In this document: piece by piece, positions 49,905 through 62,705 of the stretch
How positions within the stretch are numbered: the stretch's first letter is position 1
Layout of the letters: each line of letters opens with the position of its first letter
Origin: Epiperipatus broadwayi
Lineage: Eukaryota; Onychophora; Udeonychophora; Euonychophora; Peripatidae
Assembly: GCA_028023455.1 (NCBI GenBank)
Contig: JAQFVV010006273.1
Location: 2,170,001-2,234,000 of the forward strand
Reading direction: 5' to 3'
Length of the DNA stretch: 64,000 bases
The notes under the pieces: generated by a model
Told to the model about the DNA's origin: nothing
The model's input: the letters and a program-made list of their open reading frames with translations, nothing else
Database searches by the model: none
Program-made: the position numbers and the translations under genes

Positions 49905-51540
49905 TATAAGCCTCACATCATTTGCAAAATTTAGATGTTATAAATAATTCCCATGTAATATTATTCTTTTATCTTGTTATTTTATTCACAAAATACTTTT
50001 AGTAAAGCTGCTGTAAACAGTTTTGGAGATATGGAATTATCCTGTTGTACACATTTTTGAATGAATCACTGCACAAATACTTAAATTTTAGAATCAAATG
50101 TATTTTCTTAATCTATAAATCCAAAACACAAAGGCAATTCATATTCATTGGTGCTTTTTATAACTTTTCTCAATATTTGGTTATGTTCCACTGTGCTAAA
50201 ACTACTTTTAAATTCAGCTTGTTTTTTTTTTTATTCATTTGAATCTAAAGTTCAATGTAGATACATAGTAATTAACTTGCAATGATTTTGTATGGAACTG
50301 ATATAAGAATGATATGTCTGAAATTTCTGACATGTTTTATCATCCTTTTAATACATCAATATTACTGCATTCTTCCAATTCTTTGGTACATCTTTACTAT
50401 TCAGGTGTTTGGTATGTAACTTTTCCAACCATTTTTCAACTCATTGTTTGCTTCTTTTAAAATATGAATAATAATTCCATAATTTTCTGAAAACTTTCTC
50501 TTTTTCATAGATTTAATTGCAAGTCTCATATTTTTATTTAGAATGTTGGGTAATTCAGAAAATGCAATAACTGTAGGTGATACTTTATTTTCTTATTCTT
50601 TATAATTTTTTATAACACTCTTTTGTGTAGTTCATGATATTATTTCTTTTTTTAGTAAAAAAATATCTTTGCTTATTTTTAGTATTAACTTAGCTTCCAG
50701 TATCAAGTTGTTTTGCACTTTTATTCTCTTCTGTAGCTTTCTTTTCCAATTTACAATTACAGCACTATGGGTATTTAATTCTTCTTAATGGGCCATTAAA
50801 AATGTTTTTCATATTCCTTTTTTTCATTATGGTTTTGTTTCAGTTTAACATTTTTTGATAAATTGTTCTTTTTTTTTTTTTGTATTGTTATTACAATTTT
50901 TAATAGTATATAAGTTATCTTCCTACTGATTTCATACAAATTTGTATCATTTTCAAAATCTGCTAATAAATTAAAATAATTTATAAGCTCTAATTTAAAT
51001 TCATTGAAATGTTTCTGAACATTAAAAATACCAACTGTAACATAAAACTTTTTTATTTTATAATTTTTGTTCTTTAGTTTTGCATTAACTCACATATCAC
51101 ACTAATCAATGATTACTTCCTGTGATGAATTCATTAAAGGAACAAACATTTTTCAAATACATAATTTCTGATATAATTCAATTTTTGATATATGTTCATT
51201 TGGATGCTTCTATGTCAATAGTCATTTAGCATGTTTCTCAAAGAAAGAATTCTTCATAGACAGTTTGTCTTTTTATGAAATCTCTACATTTTCCATTTCT
51301 ATCACCATAACTCAATTTATTATATTTAAATTGTTTACCAATTCCAGCAGAAAAGTTTCCTATGACAATCTTAAAGTGTTTTTGGTCTGATCAGAAACAT
51401 TTTGTATGTCCAAACAAAAATCCTTTCCTTTTTTATCACAATGAAAAATTGTCTGAATTTTATATCTATCATAAAATTGAATAACTGATGTGGCCATTCT
51501 TTCTGATGTACCAACAATCTCTACAATATTATTTTTTCAC
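49905..51540 (-). pseudogene. RTE-type LINE, N-terminal half (split element)
   Basis: On the minus strand, with many stops, the translation gives an APE endonuclease and the front of an RTE-type RT. Segments are VIVGNFSAGIGKQ (family GDFNAKIG), YGDRNGKCRDFI, TGSNHxLV (family GSDHRLV) and KLKNKNYKIKKFYV. RT segments follow: VPKNWKNAVILMY, FKSSFSTVEHNQIL (family FRxGxSTxDHI), NEYELPLCFGFID-ENTFDS (motif A, EKAFDS), DNSISPKLFTAAL (motif B, GDxISPKLFTA), and HLNFANDVRLI (motif C, FADD changed to FAND). Reading stops at the insertion boundary and resumes at 44962. Confidence 0.82.
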
Positions 51541-52559
51541 TTTTTTATTTGTAATGAATCCTACTCTAATTGTGTTTTCATTATTTGTGTCTTTATAGTA
51601 AAGTAAATGCCTACTTTTTAAAGTCAATAGACTTCCTTCATTGAAAATGATCTGAAATTAAAGGTATATAAATAAAAGACCGTTATTAAATAACAACTTG
51701 GATTCACAATCAGGGGATTCATACCACTTTCTGCCTTTGATCAAAATTGCTGCTGTGACTGGTGACTTTATCGTCTTCTAATAAATAAAGGCCATAAGTT
51801 AGTTCTCTCTAATCATGATTATAATTTCAATTTTTTTAAAAAAAGGCACTGATGCTTATATTCGTCTTGCTTTCAAAAGAAACTCAACAGATATTTCAAT
51901 TAAGAATTATTAAACAATGAAGAAAGATTTTTTTTAAATTTGAATTCAGGTATAAACATCAATAATTTCATCATACTAGTTGATACATGTTGATAGCAGC
52001 ATGTCTATGTTCTTTCATCATATAAATAAACACAGTAATAACTGGTGGATTGACAAGAAAGTATGGAATCAACTTTAGGATTTTGCTTTGCTCAATTCCT
52101 TAACCCCTCCCCATCCAAAAAAAAAAAAAATCAAAGGGTCTTTTCTTTTACATTTACAGACCAATATAAGATGTTTTATTCGGATTGGGTGATAGTAAAT
52201 CTAAATGGAAAAAGTCTCAAGCCTAATTAAATATGAGATTATAATAGAGCAGATTAACACATTAATCAATATTAAGTCAATACTTCAACATATACATACA
52301 TACACATAAAGAAAAGACCATGTATATCCATACATATAATAAATTAAAATTTAATAATGATGGAATTAAAAAAATACTCCTATATAAAGCAAGAATAATT
52401 TTTAATGCCATTATTTTATTTTCACCTTTTTTTTAAATCAAAAGAATATTTTTAGTTGAACTTTTAAAAATTTGATTATTCTATGAAAAATAGAAAAAAC
52501 TTTATTTATATAACCACAAATATTTCTATCTTTAAATAAAGAAAAGAAATATTCTCTAC

Positions 52560-52828
<269 letters not shown>

Positions 52829-53017
52829 ATATTTCAAAGCAACTTTATTCATCAAGGTTACATAAGCATATTTACATATACAAATAAAAAAAACTGTCCA
52901 AGTACAAGTGTTGTAGCAGCATACATGTGAATATAGTTCTTTTCTAATAGGCAGCATATAAAATTTAGAGAGGAATTAATAGCTACATATATATAATTTT
53001 AAGAATGGTTAATATAA

Positions 53018-53175
53018 GGAGTGATTAAATGTTTTTTTGCTAAATTGTATGGAAAATTGATTGTCTTTGATTGTAAGTTTGGTTCAGTTTTGGAAAAAGT
53101 TTATTAAATGTTTTTCTGCTAAATAGTCTAGGAAGTTGGTAGTCTGTAGTTGTAAGCATTTGTTCAGTTTTTGCA
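53018..53175. repeat. Imperfect tandem duplication, period about 77
   Basis: TTAAATGTTTTT(T/C)TGCTAAAT...GTTCAGTTTT appears twice in succession with scattered differences. It is followed by a (TA)n run (53189-53250) split by one CT. Confidence 0.7.
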
Positions 53176-53186
53176 AAAAATAAGAT

Positions 53187-53251
<65 letters not shown>

Positions 53252-53279
53252 AAGATCATTCAGATAATGTTTGCTATAT

Positions 53280-56070
53280 CTTGTTTATAATTGATTGTAA
53301 TTAAATGGCCTGAGGGAGACAATTATATGATTGTTCTGCAAGGTTCTATTTATTAGTATTATGGCATATGGTTAGATACTGTATTGGCATTTCAGGAGTA
53401 ATCATGTAGTGACAAAGATCTCTGGGTGTGCAAGATTACTATCCCTGGCTCTCAATTGTTTAAACTTGTAAGAAAAAATGGCTGGGTTGTAATTTGTATT
53501 GTTACCAAGGCAAAAATTGGATAATGTGTATCAAAAGTGATACAAAATAAATGTTACTGCACAAATAGGTAGAGTGGTCTTTCTGGTTCATGTCTCAAAG
53601 ATGCTGTTTAGTGTGACAGTGCTTCACCTATATATGGTTAATATGATTTCCTGAGAGCATGTTTTGCAGAAAAAGTTAATTGTTGTGTATAGTCTGTGGT
53701 ATTATATAAAGTGAGATGTGATTAGGATTTATAGCTAAGTCTAAAGAGAAAATAAAAATATTTTGACTCTAGAGATTATTTTTTGAATCGATGAAGTAAC
53801 TGTCTGTTCTTTATTCCTAGTATCAGGGAGAGATAGTCAACAGATGGATTTGGATTTAGTAGATTATGATTCCTCCAGTATGTATATTTACCTACATTAA
53901 GTAGTAATATTTGGTTGTAGATACTTTGTAATTGGCATATGAATGATGACAAGAATCCATGTGGGGAGAATAGTTTGTCTTTTAGTATTATGTGTATGCA
54001 TTAAAGATCAGCCTTTCAAGCGATTGTGCATGCTCTTTTTATGAGTGTTAATAATAAATGAATACTTCCACTCCCAACACAAGATTTAGTATTTAAGAAA
54101 GAATAAAATGAATCCACTTATTCTTTCCAACCCAAATGCTTATATATGGGCAAATCTTAAGTACTGGAAGTGAAAGTGTGAGGATAGACCACTCACTCTA
54201 AATTACTGTTTACAATGTCTGAATGAATGATGTCAATAAAATTATCTAGAATTTACTAAATGTCATTCTTAAATGAAAAAAATAAGCAATTATTTTTATA
54301 TAGCGCATGTTTATAAATTGTAATAATTAAAGATCAGCCTTTCAAGCTATTGTGCATGTGCTTTTTATGAGTGTTAATAATAAATTAATACTTCCACTCC
54401 CAACACAAGATATTGTATTTAAGAAAGAATAAAATGAATCCACTTATTCTTTCGAACCCAAATGCTTATATATGGGCAAATCTTAAGTATTCGAAGTGAA
54501 AGCGTGAGGATAGACCACTCACTTTAAATTACTGTTTATGATGTCTGAATGAATGATGTTGATGAAATTATCTAGAATGTTCTAAACGTCATTTTTAAAT
54601 GAAACTTAAACATATGTAAATAAGCATTTATTTTTATATAGCGCATGTTTATAAATTGTAATACATTAAAGATCAGCATTTCAAGCTATTATGCATGTGC
54701 TTTTTATGAGTGTTAATAATAAATGAATACTTCCACTCCCAACACAAGATATAGTATTTAAGAAAGAATAAAATAAATCCACTTATTCTTTCCAACCCAA
54801 ATGCTTATATATGGGCAAATCTTAAGTACTAAAAGTGAAAGCGTGAGGATAGACTTTCAGTACTTAAGATTTGCCCATATATAAGCATTTGGCTTGGAAA
54901 GAATAAGTGGATTCATTTTATTCTTTCTTAAATACTATATCTTGGGTTGGGAGTGGAAGTATTCATTTATTATTAACACTCATAAAAAGTGCATGCACAA
55001 TAGCTTGAAAGGCTGATCTTTAATGTATTACAATTTATAAACATGCACTATATAAAAATAAATGCTTATTTACATATGTTTACATTTCATTTAAGAATGA
55101 CATTTAGTAAATTCTAAATAATTTCGTCGACGTCATTCATTCAGACATCGTAAACAGTAATTTAAAGTGAGTGGTCTATCCTCATGCTTTCACTTCCAGT
55201 ACTTAAGATTTGCTTATATATAAGCATTTGGGTTGGAAAGAATAAGTGGATTCATTTTATTCTTTCTTAAATACTATATCTTGTGTTAGGAGTGGAAATA
55301 TTCATTTATTATTAACACTCATAAAAAGTGCATGCACAATAGCTTGAAAGGCTGATCTTTAATGTATTACAATTTATAAGCGTGTGCTATATAAAAATAA
55401 ATGCTTATTATGTGTATGATAAATTTCAGTGCTGAAAATTATTTTATAATAACAGTTAAGAAATTTAATATTCTTTTGGATGTGGAAGACTTGTATGGAC
55501 TAAAGGCCCAGTCTATTTGTGCTGGTGGAAAACCAAGATGTTTGGTAAAGATAGAGACTTGTCTTCCTAAATGCCATAGCAATTTGCAACAAAGTGAAAA
55601 AATATAGGAGCTAAAAGATTTGGAAAACTTGATAATGGGGAAGTAGTAGGTTATTTTTGTAATAACTAGTTGGTTGTAAATGCAAATTTTTGAATGTAGC
55701 CAAAGATAAATCTTGGAGAATGGGGTAGTTATTCTTTCAGCATCATTTTTAAGTTTAATTTGGATTTTCAGCTTTATACCAGTGTTTCCTAGATGAAAAG
55801 GGAATCCAAGAAAGGCAGGGGGTTGGCCATGATAAATTTGTGTGTATGGCTCACCAATGTTAAGAAACCATGTAAGAGATTTTGTTAGAAGTTAAACTGA
55901 AGTTTAAATTCTGTGGTGTAATCATCAAGCATTTTCTGTAAAATAGGTAATTGCTTTTTGGAGATGAGGAAAACAATGATATCATCCATGTAGGTAATGC
56001 AGGGTATTTATAATCCAGTATATGTGAAATTTGAATGCTTGTTGAATTTTGCTTATGAGAAGATTAATGT
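53280..56070 (-). pseudogene. Decayed LINE RT remnant (L1/Tx1-like), split
   Basis: On the minus strand, 56060-55405 translates with stops to INLLISKIQQAF, ITYMDDIIVFLISKKQLPIL (RT motif C, YMDD), MLDDYTTEF and then an IYLWLHSKI...LVITKITYYFPIIKF segment like the post-RT region of L1/Tx1 elements. The text continues across the foldback array, from ALKFIIHIILKD to KLFSPHGFLSSFICQLQSIYN and GIKNRQLLHRFKK at 54000-53760. The clade call is tentative. The (ATT)n and LINE at 56076 interrupt its upstream side. Confidence 0.5.
54000..55406. mobile_element. Foldback array of five units with 12-base target duplication
   Basis: Direct units start ATTAAAGATCAGCC near 54000 and at 54326 and 54665 (periods about 326 and 339). 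The third is cut at about 54852, where inverted units begin and run to about 55023, 55367 and a partial end at 55406. Shared words include CTTTCAAGC, CACTCCCAACACAAGAT, CTTATATATGGGCAAATCTTAAGTACT. The whole block is flanked by ATTATGTGTATG at 53988-53999 and 55407-55418. Removing it rejoins the reading of the older LINE remnant. No protein coding capacity. Confidence 0.88.
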
Positions 56071-56074
56071 AAAA

Positions 56075-56075
<1 letters not shown>

Positions 56076-56146
<71 letters not shown>
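56076..56146. repeat. (ATT)n microsatellite, 5' flank of LINE
   Basis: About 23 ATT units end exactly where the LINE 5' end CGTCGTTGTCGTTC begins. Confidence 0.95.
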
Positions 56147-56331
56147 CGTCGTTGTCGTTCTATAACGGTTTGAAAAATATCGTCTTTTTCTAATAATTAT
56201 AATAGAAATAAATAAAAAAGGAATTAAATTTAAAAATAGTTTAAACTGAAATAAATCTGCTTAATATTAATTCAATATTAAATTGAATTTTTAAATATCA
56301 GCAGAAAGTATTAAAATTAAAAAGAAGAATT

Positions 56332-58018
56332 TTGATTATGGTTGGAACACCGTGTGGTTTATGTGAAGGACTTATATTTGGTAAGCAAGTAAGAATTAGA
56401 TGTAATATATGTAATAAGAAATTTCATGAATCTTGTGTGAAACGTACTGTGACATTTAAACATAAAAATGAAGAAGAATTAGATTGTTATATATGTGAAC
56501 AATGTGAAAATGACTCAAATGTCAAAAACAAAATGGAGGATATTGAAACTACTTTAGTTGATTTAGAAAAACTAAAAAATTCAGTAGAACAAATATCATT
56601 AAAGAAAGATATAAATCTTGAAACTACAGAAGATAAAATATCTGATGAACTCAAACAAAATAAAGGATTTTATACAATCAAACATTCAACTGTTAAACAA
56701 ATTAACTGATCAAGTTAAACAAGATACTATTAAAGAAAAATAATATGTGCTCATTGTGACAATTTAATATATGGGAAACAAGAAAGAATTTGTTGTAAAA
56801 TATGTGAACAAAAAATTCATGCTACTTGTTTTAAGAATTGTCATTTGGATTCTTCAATCAATTTAATGGAAATATGTGGAATTTGTAAAAACATTATTAC
56901 TCATGAATATCAGAAATATATTGAATGTAATGGTATTTGTGGTAATAAATTTCATTTAAAATGTGTTAACCTAAAAAAAGTTATTTACAATTATTAACTG
57001 AAAATGGAAAAAAATATTATAAATGTTTAAAATGCTCTTATAGTGATTTAATAGAACAACAAAATTTAAAAATATTCTCTACTGAATCAATAAATGATAC
57101 AGAAGTAAAACAAAGTGAAAGTGCAATTATGAAAGATAATGAACATTCTGATATAAGTTGTTGTGATAATAAAAATATTTTAAAGGAAATACTGGCCAAA
57201 TTAAATGATGTCAATAATTCTTTAATGCAAATCAAAGCTGAAAATAATTTTTTGAAATCATTTATTTTGAAACATTTTGATAAAGTAGAATTCAAGAGTG
57301 ATGTTGTTACACTTGATAATGATCAAGTTACTTTGGAAATGAAAAAATGTCTTGTATCTACAGGAAATAATTGTGAGATAATAAAGAAGAATATTTCTAA
57401 TCAAGACAAGAAAGAAAATGATGAGAAAGATGATAACTATCCTGTAATTGAGAAAGTTATTAAGCCTTCATATAAACATTTTAATTAAAAATAAAGAAAA
57501 ACATATTGATAATAAAAAGTCTATAACAATAAAAAAAATTAAATCAAATGTTACTAATGATCTTACAAATGAGAAATTAAATACTTCTGAAAGTTTAAAT
57601 CATGAAGAATTTAATACTATCAATTATAAAAAAAAAATATATAAGAAAAGAAAAGCCAGTGATTGGTAGAAATTTGGATCACATATTGAAAACAGTTAAA
57701 CCTAGAATGCATTTTAAAAAATATTTTCTAATTAGATTTTCCCAATGACTTCAGCAGAGGAGATTAAAAGTTATTTAGAAACTGCATTAAATATTTCAGT
57801 AGTATGTCATAAAATTTTATCTGTAAATTAAAAATATTCTTCATTTTATGTTTCTATACCAGAGTCTTATAGTAATAAAATGACTGATGAAAATTTGTGG
57901 CCGGAACATGCTGTTATATTGCCTTTCTTTGGGAAGTTAAATAAAAATATAACTGTTAATACAAATGAATTAAATAATAGTGTTTTAAATGGTAGTACAT
58001 CTATAATTCAAAAATAAT
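56332..58018 (+). pseudogene. LINE ORF1 with PHD-type zinc fingers
   Basis: The N-terminus after ATG (56332 or 56338) has a C4HC3 pattern: CGLC, CNIC, H-x2-C in FHESC, and CYIC-x2-C, the spacing of a PHD finger. After a frameshift near 56700 a second Cys/His cluster follows (CAHCDN, CKICEQKIHATC, then CGIC and CNGICGNKFHLKC). A charged, Lys/Asn-rich middle (57060-57660) shows a heptad-like stretch around ILKEILAKLNDVNNSLMQIK. The end, in a third frame, has SAEEIKSYLETALN and SFYVSIPESY...LWPEHAVILPFF, like the C-terminal domain of PHD-bearing LINE ORF1 proteins. Frameshifts and a stop near 57830 break it. Confidence 0.85.
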
Positions 58019-60743
58019 GAATACAAACAATATGTTTACTTGTTATTATCAAAATTCAAGGGGTTTAAGAACAAAACTCTAAGAATTTTATGAAGCAGTT
58101 TTATTAATGAATTATGACATAATTTTCATTACAGAAACATGGCTTATTGAATATATTTTTGATTGCCAATTATTTGATAATAGATACAAAGTTTTTAGAT
58201 ATGATTGAAATATAAATATGGCTAATAGAGGAGGTGGTGTTCTTATTGCTATTAAATCTCATTTTGAATGCATGGTATTAGATCTACATACAGATGTTGA
58301 ATGCATTTGGATATCTATTAATTTAGGATATGAAAATTTGATCATTACAGCCAAAAATTAGTATTTTTACAGTTTAATGATTATTTTAATATTGTTGAAA
58401 AATTGCTTGTAGCATTTAAAGGATCAATTATGATGGTAGGTGATTTTAATGTTCCTAAGTTTATAAATAATAAACATACTTATCTCGATTCTAAATCATT
58501 AAGATTATTATCTGCTGTTAATATGCTGAATCTTACACAAAGTAATGATATTTGTAACAATTATGGGATTACTCTAGATTTAGTTTTTAATAATTTTCCA
58601 TCTAACTTAAAATGCACTAAGTGTAATCAGCCTCTTGTTAAAGAAGATGTTTTTCATCCATCTTTGGATATTGATTGCTTATTTCAATATAAAATTGTAA
58701 AACACATTTATAATTTTAAAAGATGTTATTCTAAAGGTAATTATTTAGATTTGTACAAGGCATTACAACATGATAGTTGGACATGAAGATGCTGCTGTTA
58801 ATTTTCAGAGCAGGCTTACAGAACATATAAATAAATTTGTAACTACTTTGAAAATTCATATTAAATATCCAGTTTGGTTTTCTATCATTTTTATTAAAGG
58901 AATTAAGTGCAAATTAAAATTTTATAAAGATTTTAAAATTACTGGATCTTTATTTGACTGGCATAATTTTAGAATATATAGGTCATTTACAAAAATTATT
59001 AAAAAAAAAGAATTTTCAGGATTACTTAAAGAGAACTGAAAATAATTTGATAAGGAAGCCAAAAGATTTTTGGGGATGTATTAAATTCCTTATACCAAAA
59101 AGAAATACCCTACAAAATGAAAATATAGGATTAGTAGCAAATGACTTCTCATCTTTATTCAATTTAAAAATGGAAGATAATGCTTATAATAATAATGATG
59201 ATGATTTTACTTATGAGACATTAATTAATGTTAACAATGAAACTTTGAATTTTAATCAGATATCTATAGAATCAATTCTTTCATCTATTACACAACTAAA
59301 GAACAAAAGAAGTGTAGGAATAGATAACATACCATTATTTATTTACAAAGGATGTAGACAATTATTGGCTCCTATACTGAAACATTTATTTGATTTATCT
59401 CTAAAATCTAATACTTATCCTTCTTTATGGAAAGAAACAAAAGTAGTACCAATACACAAAAAGGGATCTAAAAGAAAGATTGAAAATTATAGACCAATAT
59501 CCATACTTTATATTACAGCTAAAATCTTTGATAAATGTCTTCTTAAGCATTTATCTAATAATCTTTTCAAATGGCTTCCTAATTATCAGCATGGATTTAT
59601 ACCAGGAAAGTCAAGAAATACAAATTTAATCACAATAAATGACATAATTGCACAAAATTTTGATCAACAAAAACAACTAGATGTTATATATGTGGATTTA
59701 AGTAAAGCCTTTGATAGAGTGAGTCATGAGGACCTGTTATTAAAGTTAACTGCATATGGATTATCAAAAAATTTGATTGAATTTTTTAAAATCTTATTTA
59801 TTGAATAGGCCTCATTATATTTTTTATAATAATGAATGGTCAAATTGTATTTATCCTATTTGTGGAGTGCCTCAAAGTAGTGTATTAAGTCCTTATTTAT
59901 TTGCAATAATGACTTCAGATTTGCATTGTTTTATAAATAATAAAAATATTTTTTGTTATGCTGATGATATAAAACTATTTAAGACAATTTATAGTTCATC
60001 AGATCATTTGAAGTTGCAAAATATGTTAGAATATCTACATAGATGGTATTAAAAATGGTATGATTACAAATGCTAGCAAATGTAAAATCGTAACATTTAC
60101 TAGAAAATCTGGTAAAAGTTTATATACTTACACATTAAATAATACATATATTCCTTGAGATACTAGTCATAAGGATTTAGGAATAATTTTCTCTGCTAAT
60201 GGATCATTTACAGAGCATGTTTCATATAATGTAACAAAAGCACATAAAGTATTAGGTCCTATTTTGAGATTAATTAACAATTTTGAATTAAATACTATAT
60301 TAATGTTATTTAACATATTAGTGATTCCAGTACTTCATTATGGATCTGTTATATGGAATGCAAACATAATTTCACATATTAATATGATTCAAAGTGTTGA
60401 ACATAAATTTCGAAAATTAATACTACTTAAAAAGAAATCAGGAAATTTAAATAATAAGTTATTTAATCATAGACTAATTGCTGACATGATAATATTACAA
60501 AAGATAGTGAAAGGAGAAATAGATATTTCTGAGTTGGAGACAAAAATACAATATAGAATCCCCAAGCTGAATAGTAAAAATACTGAACTATTTTATATAC
60601 CTCATTTTCATTTAGATTGTTTGAAAAGATCTACACTGGTTAGATTACCAGATTTTTATAATAAACATTTTAAAAACATTGATATTTTTAATTTATCAAA
60701 GAATAGCTTTAAAAAAAGCAATTCAACAGTTATTGAGCTGTAA
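58018..60743 (+). pseudogene. LINE ORF2: endonuclease and reverse transcriptase, broken
   Basis: The endonuclease motifs are CYYQNSRGLRTKL (58040), IIFITETWL (58110), RGGGVLIAI (58225), IMMVGDFNVP (58425) and TLDLVFNN with HPSLDIDC (family SDH position). The RT frame 58954-59808 shows KRSVGIDNIPLFIYK, YRPISILYITAKIFDK, QHGFIPGKSRNTNLI and VDLSKAFDRVSHEDLLLKL (motif A). A shift near 59800 leads to GVPQSSVLSPYLF (motif B) and FCYADDIKLF (motif C, YADD), then a shift near 60050 leads to the C-terminal 60264-60743 frame (VLHYGSVIWN). Several in-frame stops exist (for example near 58080, 58205 and 58360). The QGxPQGSVLSP and YADD forms and the ITETWL type place it with Jockey/CR1-group LINEs. Confidence 0.92.
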
Positions 60744-60841
60744 TAGCAATCAAATGTAAACTTTTTGGTCTTTGCTTGTACTGTATGTTTACATGTTAAT
60801 ACAATTGAATTGAATTATCATCATCATCATCATCATTTTTA

Positions 60842-60843
<2 letters not shown>

Positions 60844-60885
<42 letters not shown>

Positions 60886-60886
60886 T
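60844..60886. repeat. (ATT)n tail or target repeat of the LINE
   Basis: About 14 ATT units follow (ATC)n at the 3' end of the LINE, matching the repeat before its 5' end. Confidence 0.9.
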
Positions 60887-60889
60887 AGT

Positions 60890-61548
60890 GCTGAAGTTCA
60901 GATGTTCTTATAGCCTTTGCAAGATAAATTTATTAGCAAGAATAGCATTTCTTAGCTCTTCTATTGGGTCTATCTTTTAATTTCATTGTTGATGACTAGA
61001 ATATGTTATATATTTTCTCAAAATTTGTACTTTTCTGTTGTTTCTGGGTTGCTTTTTTTTATATTTTATGTATATGACACATAGCTATTGAAAAAGTTCT
61101 TTTGCATTCTTTTACATAAAGAAGTGAATTAAAAAGACTTTCCATAATAAAATCAGTAAGGAATCTCCAAATGCTATTGTATATATTTCGAAGTAGAGGA
61201 ATCTTGGTAATCAATGCAAGTAGGATGCGAATAATGTAATAGTTGTACTTTATATATATATATAATTTTTTTACAATTGTTTCAATTTAACTATATTAAG
61301 TAAAATTTAATAATTAAGATTTAATTATTCCCAAACTTTGTTTTAGGCATAATGTAAATGATCAAAATCATTTTATAATACTTTTTTTTTACGTTTAAAA
61401 TGCAAATTAATTAAATATTTATTTTTTATTGTTAATGTTAAATAGTAATAATAATACTACGTTAAAATATATAAAAATGATCATTTTAATTTAAGATTTT
61501 TGAGATCAATAAATACTTATAAAAAAAAAAGTGAAAAAAAAAAATTAC
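60890..61548. other. Intron between LINE and transporter exon
   Basis: AT-rich DNA. A Lys-rich stretch on the minus strand around 60950-61200 could be an upstream part of the LINE remnant at 53280-56070, but it has no diagnostic motif. Confidence 0.35.
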
Positions 61549-61710
61549 CTTTCGGCATTTCCTTTTACTTGATCCTCTTCCGATAACACCCAGAGATCAT
61601 CATAACTGACTTTCTGTTTATAAGCATCCCACATCCATTTCGATAACCAGGAAGAGTTGATAAATGAACAAAAACCACTTGTACTAATAGGGAAGGTTTT
61701 TCTTTTGGTA
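61549..61710 (-). CDS. ABCC5-like: ABCC5-like transporter, exon upstream of TMD1
   Basis: This exon encodes the cytoplasmic stretch that precedes the first membrane domain of an ABCC (MRP) exporter, an integral membrane protein that moves organic anions or nucleotide-like substrates using ATP. On the minus strand an acceptor ending GATAG precedes base 61710 and a donor GTAATT follows base 61549. The 162 bases begin with one base of a split codon and end with two (phase 2). The translation has the family pattern: a GFCSFINSSWLSKWMWDAY segment (ABCC5 has FSCMTFSWLSSL), then YDDLWVLSEEDQ (ABCC5 has EDVWSLSKHES). The next in-phase exon is 32315-32192, about 29 kb away. Joined directly, the distance from DDLWVLS to the IWNSEGEL segment nearly matches ABCC5. 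The start codon was not found and should lie above 64000. The acceptor has a weak pyrimidine tract. Confidence 0.82.
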
Positions 61711-62294
61711 CTATCAAAAAATTTGTTTAAATTTAAAAAAAAAAAAATACACCCATATATATATAAAGAATATCAAAGTAAACTGATCTCTTTTTTTTTT
61801 CACTTATAAATACAAATATGGACAATAAAATCTCAGGGATTGAGAATAGATTATTGACCGGAAAACCGGTTAACTTTATAATAATAATAATTTATAATTT
61901 AATACTGCTAAGATTTTATTTTCATTGTAATATAATATTAATTTTTATAAGATATCATGAATAATTTTTACATCCTGTACTATATTTTTTTAGACAACAT
62001 TTAAGTTTAAGTAATTTTAAAATATCCGTTCACTTTGTTTTAAATTTTAAAGACATATACCATTTACAACTTTCTTAAACACTTTATCAATACTATTTAA
62101 TCAATATAAAATTTGTCAAGTGTTTGGTTTTGAAAAGACAAGAAGCTGATACAAAGTTTATAATTCTGTCCAAGTAATAATTTGAATCCTAGACCAAAGC
62201 TTTTTGTTATTATTTTTGTTTAATGATACTTGACAATGACACCTCATCACACACACGCATATATATATATATGACAATTTCTGTGATAAATACT

Positions 62295-62705
62295 GTGTAA
62301 GACACTGAAAAAAACACTCAAATAACTGGTTTACCAAGTAAATGAAATACTCTCAATTCATAGTACAAAACAAAATTTTTTTAGAGAAAAAAACACCTCA
62401 TTTTCTTTAATAGAGGCTTATCTGAAGCACTTTGGAAAGAAAAGATGAATATTTTTAAAATCAATATATTACTTTTAAAGCTATATTTTAAATTGATTTA
62501 TTTTTAAAATTAATATAATAGATTTAAAAATATTCATGTTTTCTTTCCAAAGTGCTTCAGATAAGCCTCTATAAAAGCAAATGAGATAAAGAAAAAAGTC
62601 AAGTCCATTCTTTTTTCTATAAAAGTTTTGTATTGTGATTTGGACTGAATGTTTCATTTATTTGGTAAAACAGTGGTTTGAGTGTTGTTCTTAATGTATC
62701 ATAAC
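62295..62705. mobile_element. Palindromic MITE, about 410 bases
   Basis: Arms pair through AAACACTCAAA, TTTACCAA(G/A)TAAATGAAA, TACAAAAC and the well-conserved TAGAGGCTTATCTGAAGCAC/TTTGGAAAGAAAA blocks. The centre lies near 62490. It is non-coding. Confidence 0.85.

Larger units (their letters stand above)
56147..60843 (+). mobile_element. Jockey/CR1-group LINE, nearly full length, broken
   Basis: A 4.7 kb non-LTR retrotransposon with ORF1 (PHD-type fingers, coiled/charged middle, C-terminal WP domain), then ORF2 (APE endonuclease and RT). The tail is TTGAATTGAATTATCATCATCATC leading into (ATT)n (60844-60886). (ATT)n also precedes the 5' end, so the element sits in an ATT repeat. It is on the strand opposite to the host gene. 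Confidence 0.9.
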
